A program made the position numbers and the translations under genes. The notes under the pieces are model-generated. The model saw only the letters and a program-made list of their open reading frames with translations, had not been told where the DNA came from and did no database searches. DNA of 64,000 bases from Ophiura sarsii (lineage: Eukaryota; Echinodermata; Ophiuroidea; Amphilepidida; Ophiuridae): assembly GCA_035610835.1 (NCBI GenBank), contig CM069454.1, forward strand, positions 68,582,291-68,646,290, read 5' to 3'. This document shows positions 23,855-35,578 of this stretch, in pieces (within the stretch, counting starts at the first letter, position 1; each line of letters opens with the position of its first letter).

Positions 23855-24310
23855 GTAATCACTTAATGATCTAGAAGCTTTTAGTTTCAGTTGAGGTTTT
23901 ATAACGGTCGTTGTGGTAATGACTTTCGGAGATAAACAGTTATGGTTATATCACGTTTTTAAAAGAAGTTTCGACTGAGAGATGGGATCTGGTAATATTA
24001 AAGCTATCACAAACAAGTTAAAATGGTTTTAATGAAATGGTATAAAATAGTATAGGTAATCACTTGATGATATAGCAGCTTTTATCGTCTGCCGAGGTTT
24101 TATAATGGTCGTTGTGATAATGACTTTCGGAAATAATAAAAGTTTGGATTAAATCACGTCATTAAAAGAAAGTTTGACTGAGCGATGTGGACTGGTAATA
24201 TTAAAACTATCGCATACAAGTTTAAAAGGGTTTTAATGAGATGATATAAAATCAGGTAATCACTTTAATGATATAGCAGCTTTTATTGTCTGCCAAGGTT
24301 TTGAACCGGT
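23855..24310 (+). repeat. 200-bp tandem repeat, 2.3 units
   Basis: GTAATCACTT followed by AATGATATAGCAGCTTTT-like text starts at 23855, 24056 and 24256. Each full unit also carries AATGACTTTCGGA and CTGGTAATATTAAA. No ORF is maintained. Confidence 0.85.
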
Positions 24311-25404
24311 GGCAGGCTGCAGAAGATACTGTGATATAATGTGATCAATTCCACCATGGAAAAAAATTGTATGATATTCACAGATCTTTTTCTTTTCCCC
24401 TTTTTTGTTCTTTATGGATGACTGGCGGCGCATATGCCAAATGTGGCACTTGGAGCAATGGTGGTTGGTGCTTGGACTCCTCAAAAATATAAAAGGAATA
24501 AATGGGTACAGTTGGCGCTTCATCATACATGTTATCTCATAAATGTGGCGCTTCATTAAAGAATGTTGAGAACCCTGCTATAAATGATGGAAAATATCCC
24601 TCTTCTTCAGGGAATACTCTAAGCAGAAATCACCAAAAGTTTAGAGGTGAAACATGATTTTTAAAAATGTTTTTGCAATAATAGGAGAGTTCTGAATCTA
24701 CCGATGTTTGCATTAAATATATTGAGGAGGGTTTTTAAAAAGGGGCATGGAGAGATTGGTAAGAAAATTGAAATTTGGAAGAATTTTTTTCTTCAATAGA
24801 TACTGTACGTAGGAACCCAGAAACGTAATAATTTATGGGAAAAGGGTTGACAAGATGGCGCCAATAGAAATTCGGGTGAAGCCGTATGTGCCAAATTCTG
24901 CTGATAATTTTAGTGTGATCTACATCGAAATGATGAAATTGTGAATATTACATGATTACATGCGAATTAAGGTAAATAGTTTCAGATGGCAGTTAATATA
25001 CAATGTACCTCAGTATTACTTTGGCGCAAAAGAAAAAGTGTCCATATATATTAAGCTTTTATTCGGCCAATGTTTAAACAACATTTATAAAACATTTTTG
25101 TGTTTGCTGGGATGGCGTGTCATATCTTGTCGTGTCATGCTGTGTCGTGTCATGACGCGACATGGCATGTTATGTCATGTCCTGACAGTGAAATGTTTTT
25201 AACGTACTAAGTACCATGGTAATGTTAAATGAAAATCTTCGCAATTTATACGTTTCAAGATTTCAAAATGGTTAAAAATAAGCTTAAAATAAGCTCAATT
25301 TGTCACACAGTTTGACCTATACCCTCTAATAAACCGTTGAAGTTGTTGAATTTCCTTAGATGCGTACCAAAAGAGGGCGCTATTTTCTTAATTGAGTGTC
25401 ATAT
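24311..25404. other. No gene recognised; short TGTCATG-rich stretch
   Basis: A simple-sequence patch of TGTCRTG words lies near 25115-25185. ORFs here lack recognisable motifs. Confidence 0.4.
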
Positions 25405-26555
25405 CCAGACGACGGTGGACACGAACGACCGTTAGCGATGTGGTTGTCCCAAAACCGGCAAAAAAAAATCGCATGGTACAAGTGGCAAATGTACGGAACC
25501 TACCTATGCCTCTGAAAAAGGTATATTGTCAAATTTTACGGGGGGCGCCCGCCCCCTCCGCCCCCTCTGTATACGCCACTGAATGAAGTACGGGAATTGG
25601 CCGAGGAGGGTTATAAAATATGATTATCAATCTGGTTGGTGTGTGTGACTTGGGATTGTAGGGGGTTATAGTGGTTTCAGAGGTACCGAGCGAGGGTTAA
25701 TGAAGTAATGCGGTTTGATAGGTAGGGGTTAATAACAAATTTGGACTAGCGGAGCTTTGGACTGATGGGGATTCGGACTGACGGATAATTCCCGATAACA
25801 TCATTTGAAAGACCTAGCATAAGACACATTGTTATAGTTACATTGCCAGATATAAATCCTTAATTCTCCAAAACTCATCTAAAGTATAGAGTGATAGAGA
25901 TCTTTATCAACTCATGTCTAAGGAGTCCTCAATATATTTATTGCATGGGCACTAAATAGTTTACATCAGGTTTCCATGAATGAGCAATCTCTAAATAATC
26001 GTGAGGGCGGGGACGAGAAACACATTTATTATTCAGCATGGCCTTAAATGCTAAAAGTATAATGTTAGTCAAAAACCCCATTAAGCGTTGTACTGAATCC
26101 AATACAAGGCACGCACCCCCCTCATTTTCTTCAACGAATAGTTTGAATAAACGTATAGTGTAGCGAGCAAGGAATGCAACAATGGGTAATAATCTAGAGT
26201 AAATACTATCTTCTTGTGAAAGCATTTTATTTATTTAATCAAAAAAAGATATCGACTACACACCACACACAAACACGGCAGGCAGCTACTTATGTAAGCA
26301 AGATATTGCCGCCGCGATAGAATGATTTCGCGCAATAGCCATAGAGTTTGCACAATTTTCATCGTATTGGGGCGCAATTTTATTACAAGTTTTAATGGAA
26401 ATTTAATAGCGGCCATGTGTGTCATAAATGTCACTACCGTAATAGCATCTAAACGACAACAAGCTTTTAGTTGCAGCGGAAAATTCTATTTCGCGGGGGA
26501 TGTTTTATAATTGGCGGGGCCGCAAATACTACTGTACTGGCGGACTCTGTATCAC
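25405..26555. other. Fragments of MITE ends, otherwise nothing recognised
   Basis: CAGACGACGGTGGACACGAA at about 25407 matches the end of the CAGACGACG MITE family, but a partner end was not found. TATACGCCACTG near 25570 resembles the end of the CAGTGGCGTA family. Confidence 0.35.
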
Positions 26556-26559
26556 ATCA

Positions 26560-27290
26560 TATTCGGGGGGGGGGGGGGGGGTGGCGACGTGGGGTTATGT
26601 GGGGGAGTTGCTGGTCGTAGTGGGGGGCATTTATTTTAATTTGCGGGTCTAGGGCTTTCGGTTGGGGAGGGGGGGGGGGGGCTTTTTGGTTGGAGCTTTC
26701 TGTCGGGGGGCTTTCTGTTGGGGGAATTTCTGTTGGGGGGCTTCCTGTTTGGGGAGGGGGCGGGGGCGCTTACGGACGGGGGGATTTGTTGTCGCGCCGG
26801 TGAATTGTGTTGTCGCGTCGGGATTGGGGGGTTTCTGTTTGGAGCTTCCTGTCGGGGGGGGGGGGGGGACTTTCTGTTGGGGGGGGGGCTTCCTGTTGGG
26901 GGCACTTACGGACGGGGATTCGTTGTCGCGCCGGTGAATTGTGTTGTCGCGCCGGGAATCCGATGATATTTATTTTTAAAAGTTCCCCCGCGGCGGTATT
27001 TTTGACGTCGCGGCGGAAAATTCTCTATCGCGGGGGGATGTTTTAGTAGCGGGGCGCAAATGGTTCAACGGCGCCGCAAATCCTATTGGGGCGGCGGGGG
27101 TCCCGTACCGCTTTCCGTACTTCTGCCCCCCCCCCCCCCCCGGCTCACATGCCGCGGTACGCGCCTCGACCCCCCACCAACCCCACTTACGTGAAATTCA
27201 CGAGGTGACTGACTGGGGACAAATTTGGGGCAACCTTTGACGAAAATTTTAGAAATCTTGCCCCCCCCCCCTGAAAAAATCCTAGCTACG
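26560..27290. repeat. G-rich low-complexity region with GC-rich repeat units
   Basis: Many G runs of 6-18 bases, repeated TTTCTGTTGGGGG-like units and a duplicated TTGTCGCGCCGGTGAATTGT block (about 26788 and 26924). C runs follow near 27127 and 27261. Glycine- or proline-rich ORFs on both strands result from this composition and are not genes. Confidence 0.8.
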
Positions 27291-27481
27291 CCAATGACTT
27301 AAACACACCATAATTATATAAAACATAAAAATACGCCTCTTGCAAATATAGCAAAATGCAGATACATTATTGTTGCACTCGCACAACGATCTAAATGATG
27401 CAAAATCCTTAGAAATGGGTACCGTTTTTCCCAAAATCACCGTAGAAATAGGTAGGTGTTTTGAATCTCCAGTCGCACCTC

Positions 27482-27500
27482 TCCCCCCCCCCCCCCCCCC
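27482..27500. repeat. Poly-C tract
   Basis: A homopolymer C run of about 19 bases, one of many G/C runs in this window. Confidence 0.85.
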
Positions 27501-27599
27501 CGGAGTCCTCCAAAGGCATTTTGTCTCTCAAATAATGTTTATATTTTATTACTCATAGGCCTAAAGTGATACAGAAAAGATGAAATAATATCAATACGA

Positions 27600-28004
27600 G
27601 TTGTGATTGCTCCTATCCATAAACACTCTTTCTCGAGCTAATATATAATGCTCTTCTTACGTGTTTCTCTTGAGCTAACCCTTGATGAAACGCCATATTG
27701 GAGAGAATGGTGATGCTAATGGCGGGAAATAATACTGTTGTCAATTTATAATTTATAAAACAATTCATTATGCAAATTACCTTTAAAAACTCCCAAAATA
27801 GACCCAAAGAACACCCCCAAGGGTGTTCTTTGAACTTCGTGGGTCTACGACGAGTTCTTTGTGTCTACGAACAGTTCGCAGCCACTTTTGGTCTTTGTGT
27901 AACAGAGCCACGAACAGTTCGTGGTCAAAGAACAGTTCGTGATGCCTAAGAACAGTTGAACTGTTCGTACGACGCATCGCAGCCCTTAGTGAAACAGGCC
28001 CCTG
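27600..28004 (-). mobile_element. Harbinger-type element end with transposase fragment, minus strand
   Basis: From 28004 leftward the minus strand starts CAGGGGCCTGTTTCACTAAG with TAC outside. It passes repeated GAACTGTTC motifs, then encodes MAFHQGLAQEKHVRRALYI (27720-27640), the inverted duplicate of 21735-21810. This fits the 5' end of a PIF/Harbinger element with a broken transposase. Confidence 0.5.
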
Positions 28005-28442
28005 TACTGATACATGGTCATTGTGCTCGTTGCAGAGATCAACTTAATTGCTAGCAAGGTCACATCATGGATATATTGCATTTGGCACTCTAAGCATAGT
28101 GTGAAAAAATGTCACCCGAAACGTCAAGTAAACTTGGATTGTGTTGGTTCAGCCTTAACGTGTACACCGCTGGCACCCAACGCTGACATCCAATCACATA
28201 TCAGGATACTTACTGGTTATATGCTAATTTTCCCTACACTGATGACATAATGCAGGCATGCATTACATGTAGACATATGGCTTAGGCCGGCTAACTTGTA
28301 TATCAATACCTCTTTGCTCAAATAGTTCTCCCATTGTAAGTTGATACATGCCTGGAATGTAGGTCATATCAAATTAGTATCACAATTGACCCTAAAGAGA
28401 CATTTGGTCCGATGGAAAGTACACCAATGACAGGTTAAAAGC

Positions 28443-29617
28443 GTGCTCAGAGCTCCAAAGTATATAAAGTCTGTCAGCGCAACTATTACAATTCAATTAC
28501 CAACATATCCAGCTAAAAATAAATTAGGTAAAGACTATCCTGCAATTTGTAAAGCAAAGATTGACCAACCAAGCAAAGCGTTCGACCTAGTTGACCACAA
28601 TATCCTTATACACAAGCTAATTTCCATGGGTGTAAAACCATCAGTGATAACCTGGATTGCCAGTTTCTTGGACGGTAGAGAGCAATGTGTTCGTTATCGC
28701 GGGTGCACAAGTGAATGGAGAACACTTAACGGGGGTGTACCGCAAGGAACTAAACTTGGCCCCTTGGTTTTGTTGTTATTGTCAATGATGCTACCATTAA
28801 TACACCCTTTGTTACTTTAAAATATGTGGATGATCTCACAATGGTTGAGAATAGAACACCATCTCAACCCTCTGTTATGCAACAGCACCTCAATCAATTT
28901 GAAAATTGGGCAGCACAAAATAATATGAAGCTCAATCCCAAAAAGTGTGCAACGATGAGGGTCGCCTTCATGAAGGATGTTGTCAATGAGCCCCCTCTTA
29001 CCATATCTAATGTTCCTCTAACAAATGTGCAGGTGACTAAGATCCTTGGTGTACATGTTCAAGCTAATCTGAAATGGGATGAACAGGTTACCCAAATTCT
29101 CAAGAAAGCCAATGGTAGACTTTATATGTTAAAACTACTCAAACGTTTCAATTTGCCACATGATGATCTTGTCACAATCTATTCTGGATTTGTTAGACCC
29201 TTGGCTGAATATGCTGCCCCCATATGGCATCCTGGGATCACGGTCGATCATTCAATTTCCATTGAGAGAATCCAGAAGAGAGCGTGCAAGATCATCATGG
29301 GTAAAGAGTATGTATCTTATTATGAGGCTCTTCATGATTGCAAGCTACATTCATTAAGTCAAAGAAGGGATGATTTGTGCCTCAATTTCTTTAAGTCTCT
29401 TATGTCCTCTGACAAATTTGCCAAATGGGTACCTCCTACAAGAGGGTCTGTCCACAAAAGAAATTTGAGGGGGTCCAACAAACTCAGTATCCCGATGGTA
29501 AAAACAGAGCGTTGCAAAAAGAGCCCTGTTTTGTATATGACAAACTTGTACAATAATACTTTATAATTCATGGTGTTTTTAATAGTTTCATGGTGATCAT
29601 ATGGTGCAATCTTCCAA

Positions 29618-29663
<46 letters not shown>

Positions 29664-30229
29664 CCCGGTGTGTGTCTATGAGTTCAAAGAGGGTGCAAGT
29701 GTACTGATTTTGTTTGAAGGTTGTGTTTCGTTAATTGAGTATTGAAGTTTGAGTGGTGTATGCGTGACTGTTTGATGTGTGCGGGCTTAGGGTTTTCAAT
29801 TTTGATGTATTAATTATATGTGCAATATTTGATCAGACTTGTATACTAATATTTGCTGCTTTTAATAGCCCCATAGTGCAGCATATGGTGCAATCTTCCA
29901 AGGGGGGGGGGGGGGGGGGGAAGGGGGGGTTGCCCGGTTTGTGTCTATGAGCTCATGTAAGTGTACTGATTGTTGTTGTTGTGTTTTGTTAAGTGTAGTA
30001 TTGAAGTTTGAGTGGAGTATGCGTGACTGTTTGATGTGTGCGGGCTAGGGGTTTTCAATTTTTGATGTATTAATTCTATGTGCAATATTTTATAATCTAA
30101 TGGTCTTTTATATCATAACTATAATGTATTTTTATTGTGTGTATTTCTTTGTAAAATTTGATGCAATTCAGTGTTTGTACTGCGATATCAATTTTAATAA
30201 ACCAGTTATGAATGAATGAATGAATGATG
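28443..30229 (+). mobile_element. CR1-like LINE, 5' truncated, one frameshift in the reverse transcriptase
   Basis: The first frame (to about 28765) encodes SKAFDLVDHNILIHKL and GGVPQGTKLGPL. A single-base shift near 28760 moves to GFVVIVNDATINTPF and KYVDDLTMVE, the catalytic FVDD/YVDD box. The next 246 codons hold the thumb and C-terminal patterns: KILGVHVQANLKWDEQV, YSGFVRPLAEYAAPIWHPG and IQKRACKII. The ORF ends at 29566. The 3' UTR is duplicated (29590-29870 and 29870-30080), each copy with a long poly-G run. The element ends in an ATGA tetranucleotide tail (30208-30229) after AATAAA, as CR1/L2-type elements do. Endonuclease is absent. A related dead copy is at 41440-42627. Confidence 0.82.
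29618..29661 (+). repeat. Poly-G tract, 44 bases
   Basis: Uninterrupted G run inside the duplicated LINE 3' UTR. A shorter G run sits at the matching place in the second 3' UTR unit (about 29901-29929). Confidence 0.9.
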
Positions 30230-30429
30230 AACCTAAACCATATCCATTCATAGTAATATGTGAGAGTTTAAAATATAGGTGCAGATTGGCCATAGATTCA
30301 CCTGTACAATTTGTACTGTCTATTTGATGGAGATTCACCTCGTATTCATGCTTCCATGTAACATAATGTCTTGATAAATACAGTATGTCTGCATCGATTA
30401 TTTTAAGACTATTTTATTCCTTTCACCTT

Positions 30430-31765
30430 ATTCTGTAACTGTACATTGTACATATCTATATTAACTATTATAAAGTACATTAATCTGTTTTAATTGTAAT
30501 CACTTAGATAACAATGTTCACTGATAATGTGTTGCATAACAAAACAACTCTTCAACATTTCTTATCAATAATTTACGTATTGGTGGGATGTTACTTGACA
30601 TCACCAGCCTATTTTGACAATCATTCCCTCAAACATACCCTTAGTATAAACAGTGAAAACCGACAACTGTAGCCAACAAGTTTTAACTAGCAATTAAATT
30701 TTGCCAATGACCAAAGTCAGCAAATTCAGTTGCCACCAATTCTCTTGTTGACATGGTTATTGGCCTAATCATTACAGAAAATCAAAACCGGTACTAAAAA
30801 AATAGACCATATTTTGTCACTGTACATCGTACAAAATATTTCACCTCTATTTTTAGAGCTTATTCCATCATTGTACATTGTAGATAGATGTCATTGTTTA
30901 TATTTGTATTTAACTATTTAAAAAAACACCTCTTTATTTAGTCTCAATTTTCATCATTTGTACGTAATAATGTTAACTGATAATGTGTTGCATAACAATC
31001 AACATTTTTGATTCTTCAGTGATTGATATCTTAGTGAAGTTTTGCTAAGAAGCAAATTCAACAGATTAAATTACCACCAATTGTCTTGTTCATCATGCTT
31101 ATTAAGATTGATTAATACAAATAATCAAAAAGATGATTCAGCTACAAATAAGCTGCATATCGTCAACCTGCTTCAATAATTGCCTAACTCACTTTTCAGC
31201 GAAAATAAGTCAGCATTACGAGTTAGGCAGGTGTACTAATGATGATTTCTTTTTTAAATAAGTCATTAACTCATATTAGTCATTATAGCAAGCTACATTT
31301 CACTTATATCCCAGACCCAATTCTAACCGTTACTGCTCCTGTTGAAATTCGCCTGCACTATTTATGTTGCTATCCAACATATTTTCATCCTCCTTCGATA
31401 CTTGCCTAACTCGCTTTTCATACTTCTGTTGTTTTCTAAGAACTAAAAAAAATGAGTTGACAATTATCAAAGCACTGAAGCAGGCAAGTATTTTACAGTT
31501 CCAAGTTTTCAAAACTCAAGTGTCCACCACTTTTTTATTACTTGACCCTAATTTCACAGCTGTACATCGTAGATAAATTGTTTTGGGTCTACTTTATTAC
31601 ATTAAGTTATTCTGTCTGTACATTGTAAATAGATGTTTTAATTTGTTATTAATATTTGTTTTAACTATTTCAAAAAAAATCTGTATGTATGTTGTTGTTA
31701 ATTTTAGTCACTAAAAATAATAATGTTAACTAATAATGTGTTGATATATAAAAACACTCATCAAC
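30430..31765 (+). repeat. Three diverged copies of an AT-rich unit
   Basis: CTGTACATTGTA followed within about 100 bp by AATGTT(C/A)ACTGATAATGTG occurs near 30435-30535, 30875-30990 and 31610-31745. Only AT-rich short ORFs occur. A long stretch, 30230-32600, has no gene. Confidence 0.6.
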
Positions 31766-32609
31766 TTTTCTGCCTTATAAAACACACCTTGTTTTTACTA
31801 CATCTGCAACCAAAATACCTTTTTCTATTTTATTATATTACTACATGTACTCCAAATCCCATAGTGCAATTTTAAAGAGTAGTCAGGACGATTTAATACA
31901 CTGTCTTAGTCTCAAAACATATCACCAACAGGTTATTCCAGATTTCATCAAATATGCAAACCATAGTCTTTACATAATTAACCCTAAATGTTGCATCTCT
32001 CCATTACCTGTATTCAAAGCATAAGTGATTTAATCTGGCGAAACCACTTGCAAGATACTGCTATGTTACTTAAACTACCATTGTATCATATTACAACTAT
32101 GTACATTATATTTTCATATTTATTTGTTTACATATTTTATTTTGTATTCTTTTTATACTCAACACAAGCAACTAAGAAGCAATAAAATTAACATAACTAA
32201 ACAAAGCCTACCGACTTGTTCTTCGTATTCCAGTTTATTATCATTGCCTGAAAATCCAGTTACAAACCCACCAGCATAACATCAAAGTATCAAGTTCATA
32301 TGCAGCAATGCTTTCAATGTCAAATACATTTTTTTGTGCAGAATAACAGTTAATCCTGTTCAATTTGAAAGTACTACAAACCATATTCCATCACTATGGC
32401 AGCTCTACCCAAATTGCAATACTTTGGATTTATCACGAAGGATCATTACAAATACTAACATTTTAGAATTCCCATTTATCACATCTATTGAACAATTCCA
32501 ATATCTTGCAACCTTTTAGATTAAAAAGCAATCGCCTTATCTTAAAAGGTAACAAACCCCTGTTACTAGTATTGCGTCACATTTCCTTCTTCATATACCT
32601 TTACTCCTT

Positions 32610-32798
32610 CTGAGCGCTGTTTGTCTTTTTTCAGACTCTTCTTGTTTCGGTAATGGGACCAAAATTGTGGAACAGTTTGCCTGCTGATGTACGTGCTTCC
32701 CCGAATGTGCAGGTTTTTAAAAAATAAAATAATAACCTTTCCCAAAGAGTAGGCAGTGTGTTTATATTGTTGCAGTAGTTGTATCAGTGGCGTAGCCA

Positions 32799-32852
<54 letters not shown>

Positions 32853-33222
32853 CGGTACACGCATGCCGTAGGTACATTCGTGATTTTGACCATGCGATTT
32901 GTTTGGCCGGTTTTGAAGACAACCACATCGAGTCCACCCCTCCCTCCCCGCTCTCAAGTTTCTCGAGCTGACTGCAAAAAAAAATTGGCAACCTTTTACT
33001 ACTTTTTTGTCGGTACATCATGCCACTGAGTTGTATTATAGTCCCTGCTGTTTTTACTGATACTTTTATCATATTTATGCTGGTTCGTAACTCCACAGTT
33101 TTTTAATATTCCCATCTTTTATCTATTATCAGTGTTATATGTATATAATGTATAGTGTTTTATGTGTATTTATTATCGTAAAGTGCTTTGATCTTTTGGA
33201 AAGGCGTTCAATAAATCTCTGA

Positions 33223-33254
<32 letters not shown>
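32610..33254 (+). mobile_element. LINE 3' fragment with ATT tail, interrupted by a MITE
   Basis: Translation near 32635-32720 gives VMGPKLWNSLPADVRAS followed by NVQVFKK, the GPKLWNSLP C-terminal signature of many CR1/RTE-like reverse transcriptases. After an inserted hAT-like MITE, the 3' region resumes with AAAGTGCTTTGATCTTTTGG and ends in an ATT microsatellite (33220-33254), a LINE/SINE-type tail. Confidence 0.65.
32785..33028 (+). mobile_element. hAT-like MITE, CAGTGGCGTAGCC ends
   Basis: Left end CAGTGGCGTAGCC, right end CATGCCACTG, perfect 8-bp duplication AGTTGTAT (32777-32784, 33029-33036). A 48-base poly-G run (32801-32848) directly follows the left end. The proline- or glycine-rich ORFs here are translations of this run. 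Confidence 0.85.
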
Positions 33255-33446
33255 TATTATCTCTGCCTATGCGCCTGGATCATCCATTTTTGAATATAAG
33301 ACTATTTTGGGTGTAAATTCAAAAAGTGTTGTTCGTTCCAATGTACATGATATAACACAATAAATATTTTAGTATCGACAGAGTGATCATCAGTGATTAT
33401 TTCATCACATTTATATACGACAGTTATTTAAGGGGAATTTGATATA

Positions 33447-34349
33447 CAGGGTGACCCAAAAAAATGTTAACACTCCGGGCACATAAGATATCTTAAAAGG
33501 ACAGGAACACACGGATCTAATCTTGATGTATTATGAAAGCTGAGTAAATAAGCTTTCATGTGCATTTTATTGCGTTCCGATTGGTTATTTAGAACGGGAG
33601 ATATGCTTCAGAAAACATGAGGAAGCAAAATCGGCTTGGTTCAATCCTCTCAGTATGAAAGTAAAGCTTTTAAAATGCACGAAGCAAGAAGCAACATGAT
33701 TAAGTCACACACACACCCCTACACATCAGTTAATCTCTTCTTTGTTCTTTTCAACGCATTCTTTCGATTCTTTTCAAGCTTAAAAGACATAAATAAATAT
33801 ATTCCACATAAATTATATAGGTATTTTGTCATGAGTTTAAGTTCTATACTCTTTTTCCATGTGCAATGGGTAGCTGTCAGTAAAGCAGTCTTTAAAATTG
33901 AAATTGAAACATTTTATGTTCTGTGTTGAAATGGTCCATCCAATTAAATAAATTAACTAATATTGCACTGAAATAAAACTAGTATTGCTTGTATCGTTGG
34001 ATAAATGAATGAAAATATTCAATTATATTCAATAATCGATACATTCTAACTTATGATTAAATGTTGCAATGGTATTGTTACTTTTGAATTACTGCACAAT
34101 AATGTTTTTGGCATTCTTACAAGTTCGTAATCATAGTTGCAATTAATGCAAATTGGACCAAGCCGATTTTGCTTCCTCATGTTTGCTGAAGCATATCTCC
34201 CGTTCTAAATAACCAATTGGAACGCAATAAAATGCAAATGAAAGCTTATTTACTCAGCTTTCATAATACATCAAGATTAGACCCGTGTGTTCCAGTCCTT
34301 TTAAGATATCTTATTTGCCCGGAGTGTTAACATTTTTTGGGTCACCCTG
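33447..34349. mobile_element. Mariner-like fold-back MITE, CAGGGTGACCC ends
   Basis: Ends CAGGGTGACCCAAAAAAATG and its inverse, TA on both sides (33445-33446, 34350-34351). Terminal inverted repeats extend about 200 bp, including GAAGCAAAATCGGCTTGG and its complement. The centre has no transposase. Confidence 0.88.
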
Positions 34350-34457
34350 TAATACTGCCCCGACTAGCTGCGCCTTTCCGGACAGCTGAATATGTTTTTG
34401 AGATCTTATTACAAATTTAAAGACTTACAAACTGATTCATACGTACAAGGAACCATG

Positions 34458-35150
34458 ACAACTTAAGTGGACTCGAGGAGGTTTTTGATTTGGTTTTTGA
34501 TTTTTGTGAGTGCTGTAATTAAGTAAGTATACATTTTTGGAAAGGAAATGGATCACAGAATTTAAATTTGGCGTCCATTTTGACCAAAAATGTTGAATTT
34601 TTGAGAAAATCACAAAATTCACTTTTTGGACCCAATTTTTTTTTTGGGAACAAGCTAACAAAATTATTTTTGAGTTAAAATGCCCAAAATTACTTGATTC
34701 TAATGTTATGTCACAAAATCTAGGGACGATTCTCTCATTTTTTCACCTAAACTCGTATTTATTGAAATTTTGACCAAAAAAGTGTCAAAAAAGTGGGTTT
34801 TTCTCTTTCTTTTTTGCCATTTTTTGTCAAAATTTCAAAAATACGGCTTTAAAAGAAAAAATGATAAAATCGTCCCTAGATTAGTGTCTTAATAGTAAAA
34901 TCAAACAATTTTTGGCATTTTTTACTCAAAAATAATTTTGTTAGCTTGTCCCCCCAAAAATGGTCAAAAAAGAGTGTTTGTGATTTTCTCAAGAAATCAA
35001 CATTTTCGGTCAAAATTGATGCCAAAAATGGATTCTCTGACCCAAATACCATCCAAAAATGTATACTTTTATATGCATTTGATAAATAGTTCAATAATTA
35101 CAGCACTCACAAAATTCCAAAAAAACTTCCTTAAGTCCCCCTTAACTGAG
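34458..35150. repeat. Fold-back element with about 330-bp arms
   Basis: Left-arm phrases (CTTAAGTGGACTCGAGGAGG, ACAAGCTAACAAAATTATTT, AAAATCTAGGGACGAT) reappear inverted in the right arm (CGTCCCTAGATT, AAATAATTTTGTTAGCTTGT, CTTAAGTCCCCC). The centre is near 34800 and consists of A/T runs. Confidence 0.75.
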
Positions 35151-35542
35151 ACAAAAGAAAACCTGTCTATATTATTATGGAAATATTTGCTTTGTTCTCG
35201 GTTTTAAACAATTAAGTACCGATTGAATCTTCCATTTTTATAGTAATATCAGGCTTACCTAAATCTTAAAGGACGATATATTATCACAAAATCGGCTTTT
35301 GTTTTTCCAGAAACTAAACTACCAGTACACAGGCTATATACATGTTAATGAATATTCGCGCCTTTTTATGGTCATCCAAATAACGACGTGAAAATGAATG
35401 TATAGCTTGAACTTTAGTGTGGATAAGACTTAGTGCTTCATTGCATAAACATCGTTACATTTCATCAAGCAATTGACAAACAGCCTTAGATTCATTTTTA
35501 CTTCATAAAGGTTTGAAGGAAAACATTATATTCATTGCTCTT

Positions 35543-35578
35543 TAAGAGCACTTTTGCTTAAAAGCAAAAGTGCTCTTA
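35543..35578. repeat. Short perfect hairpin, 17-bp arms
   Basis: TAAGAGCACTTTTGCTT, a two-base spacer, then the exact complement. It is short and may be a MITE core or an incidental hairpin. No terminator function is implied in a eukaryote. Confidence 0.75.

Noticed and set aside
26636..27046. Proline- or glycine-rich ORFs on both strands
   Set aside because: They translate G-rich low-complexity DNA; mirrored ORFs on opposite strands show composition rather than coding.
32566..33096. 176-aa ORF with a polyproline run
   Set aside because: The run is the complement of the 48-base poly-G in a hAT-like MITE; no conserved domain flanks it.
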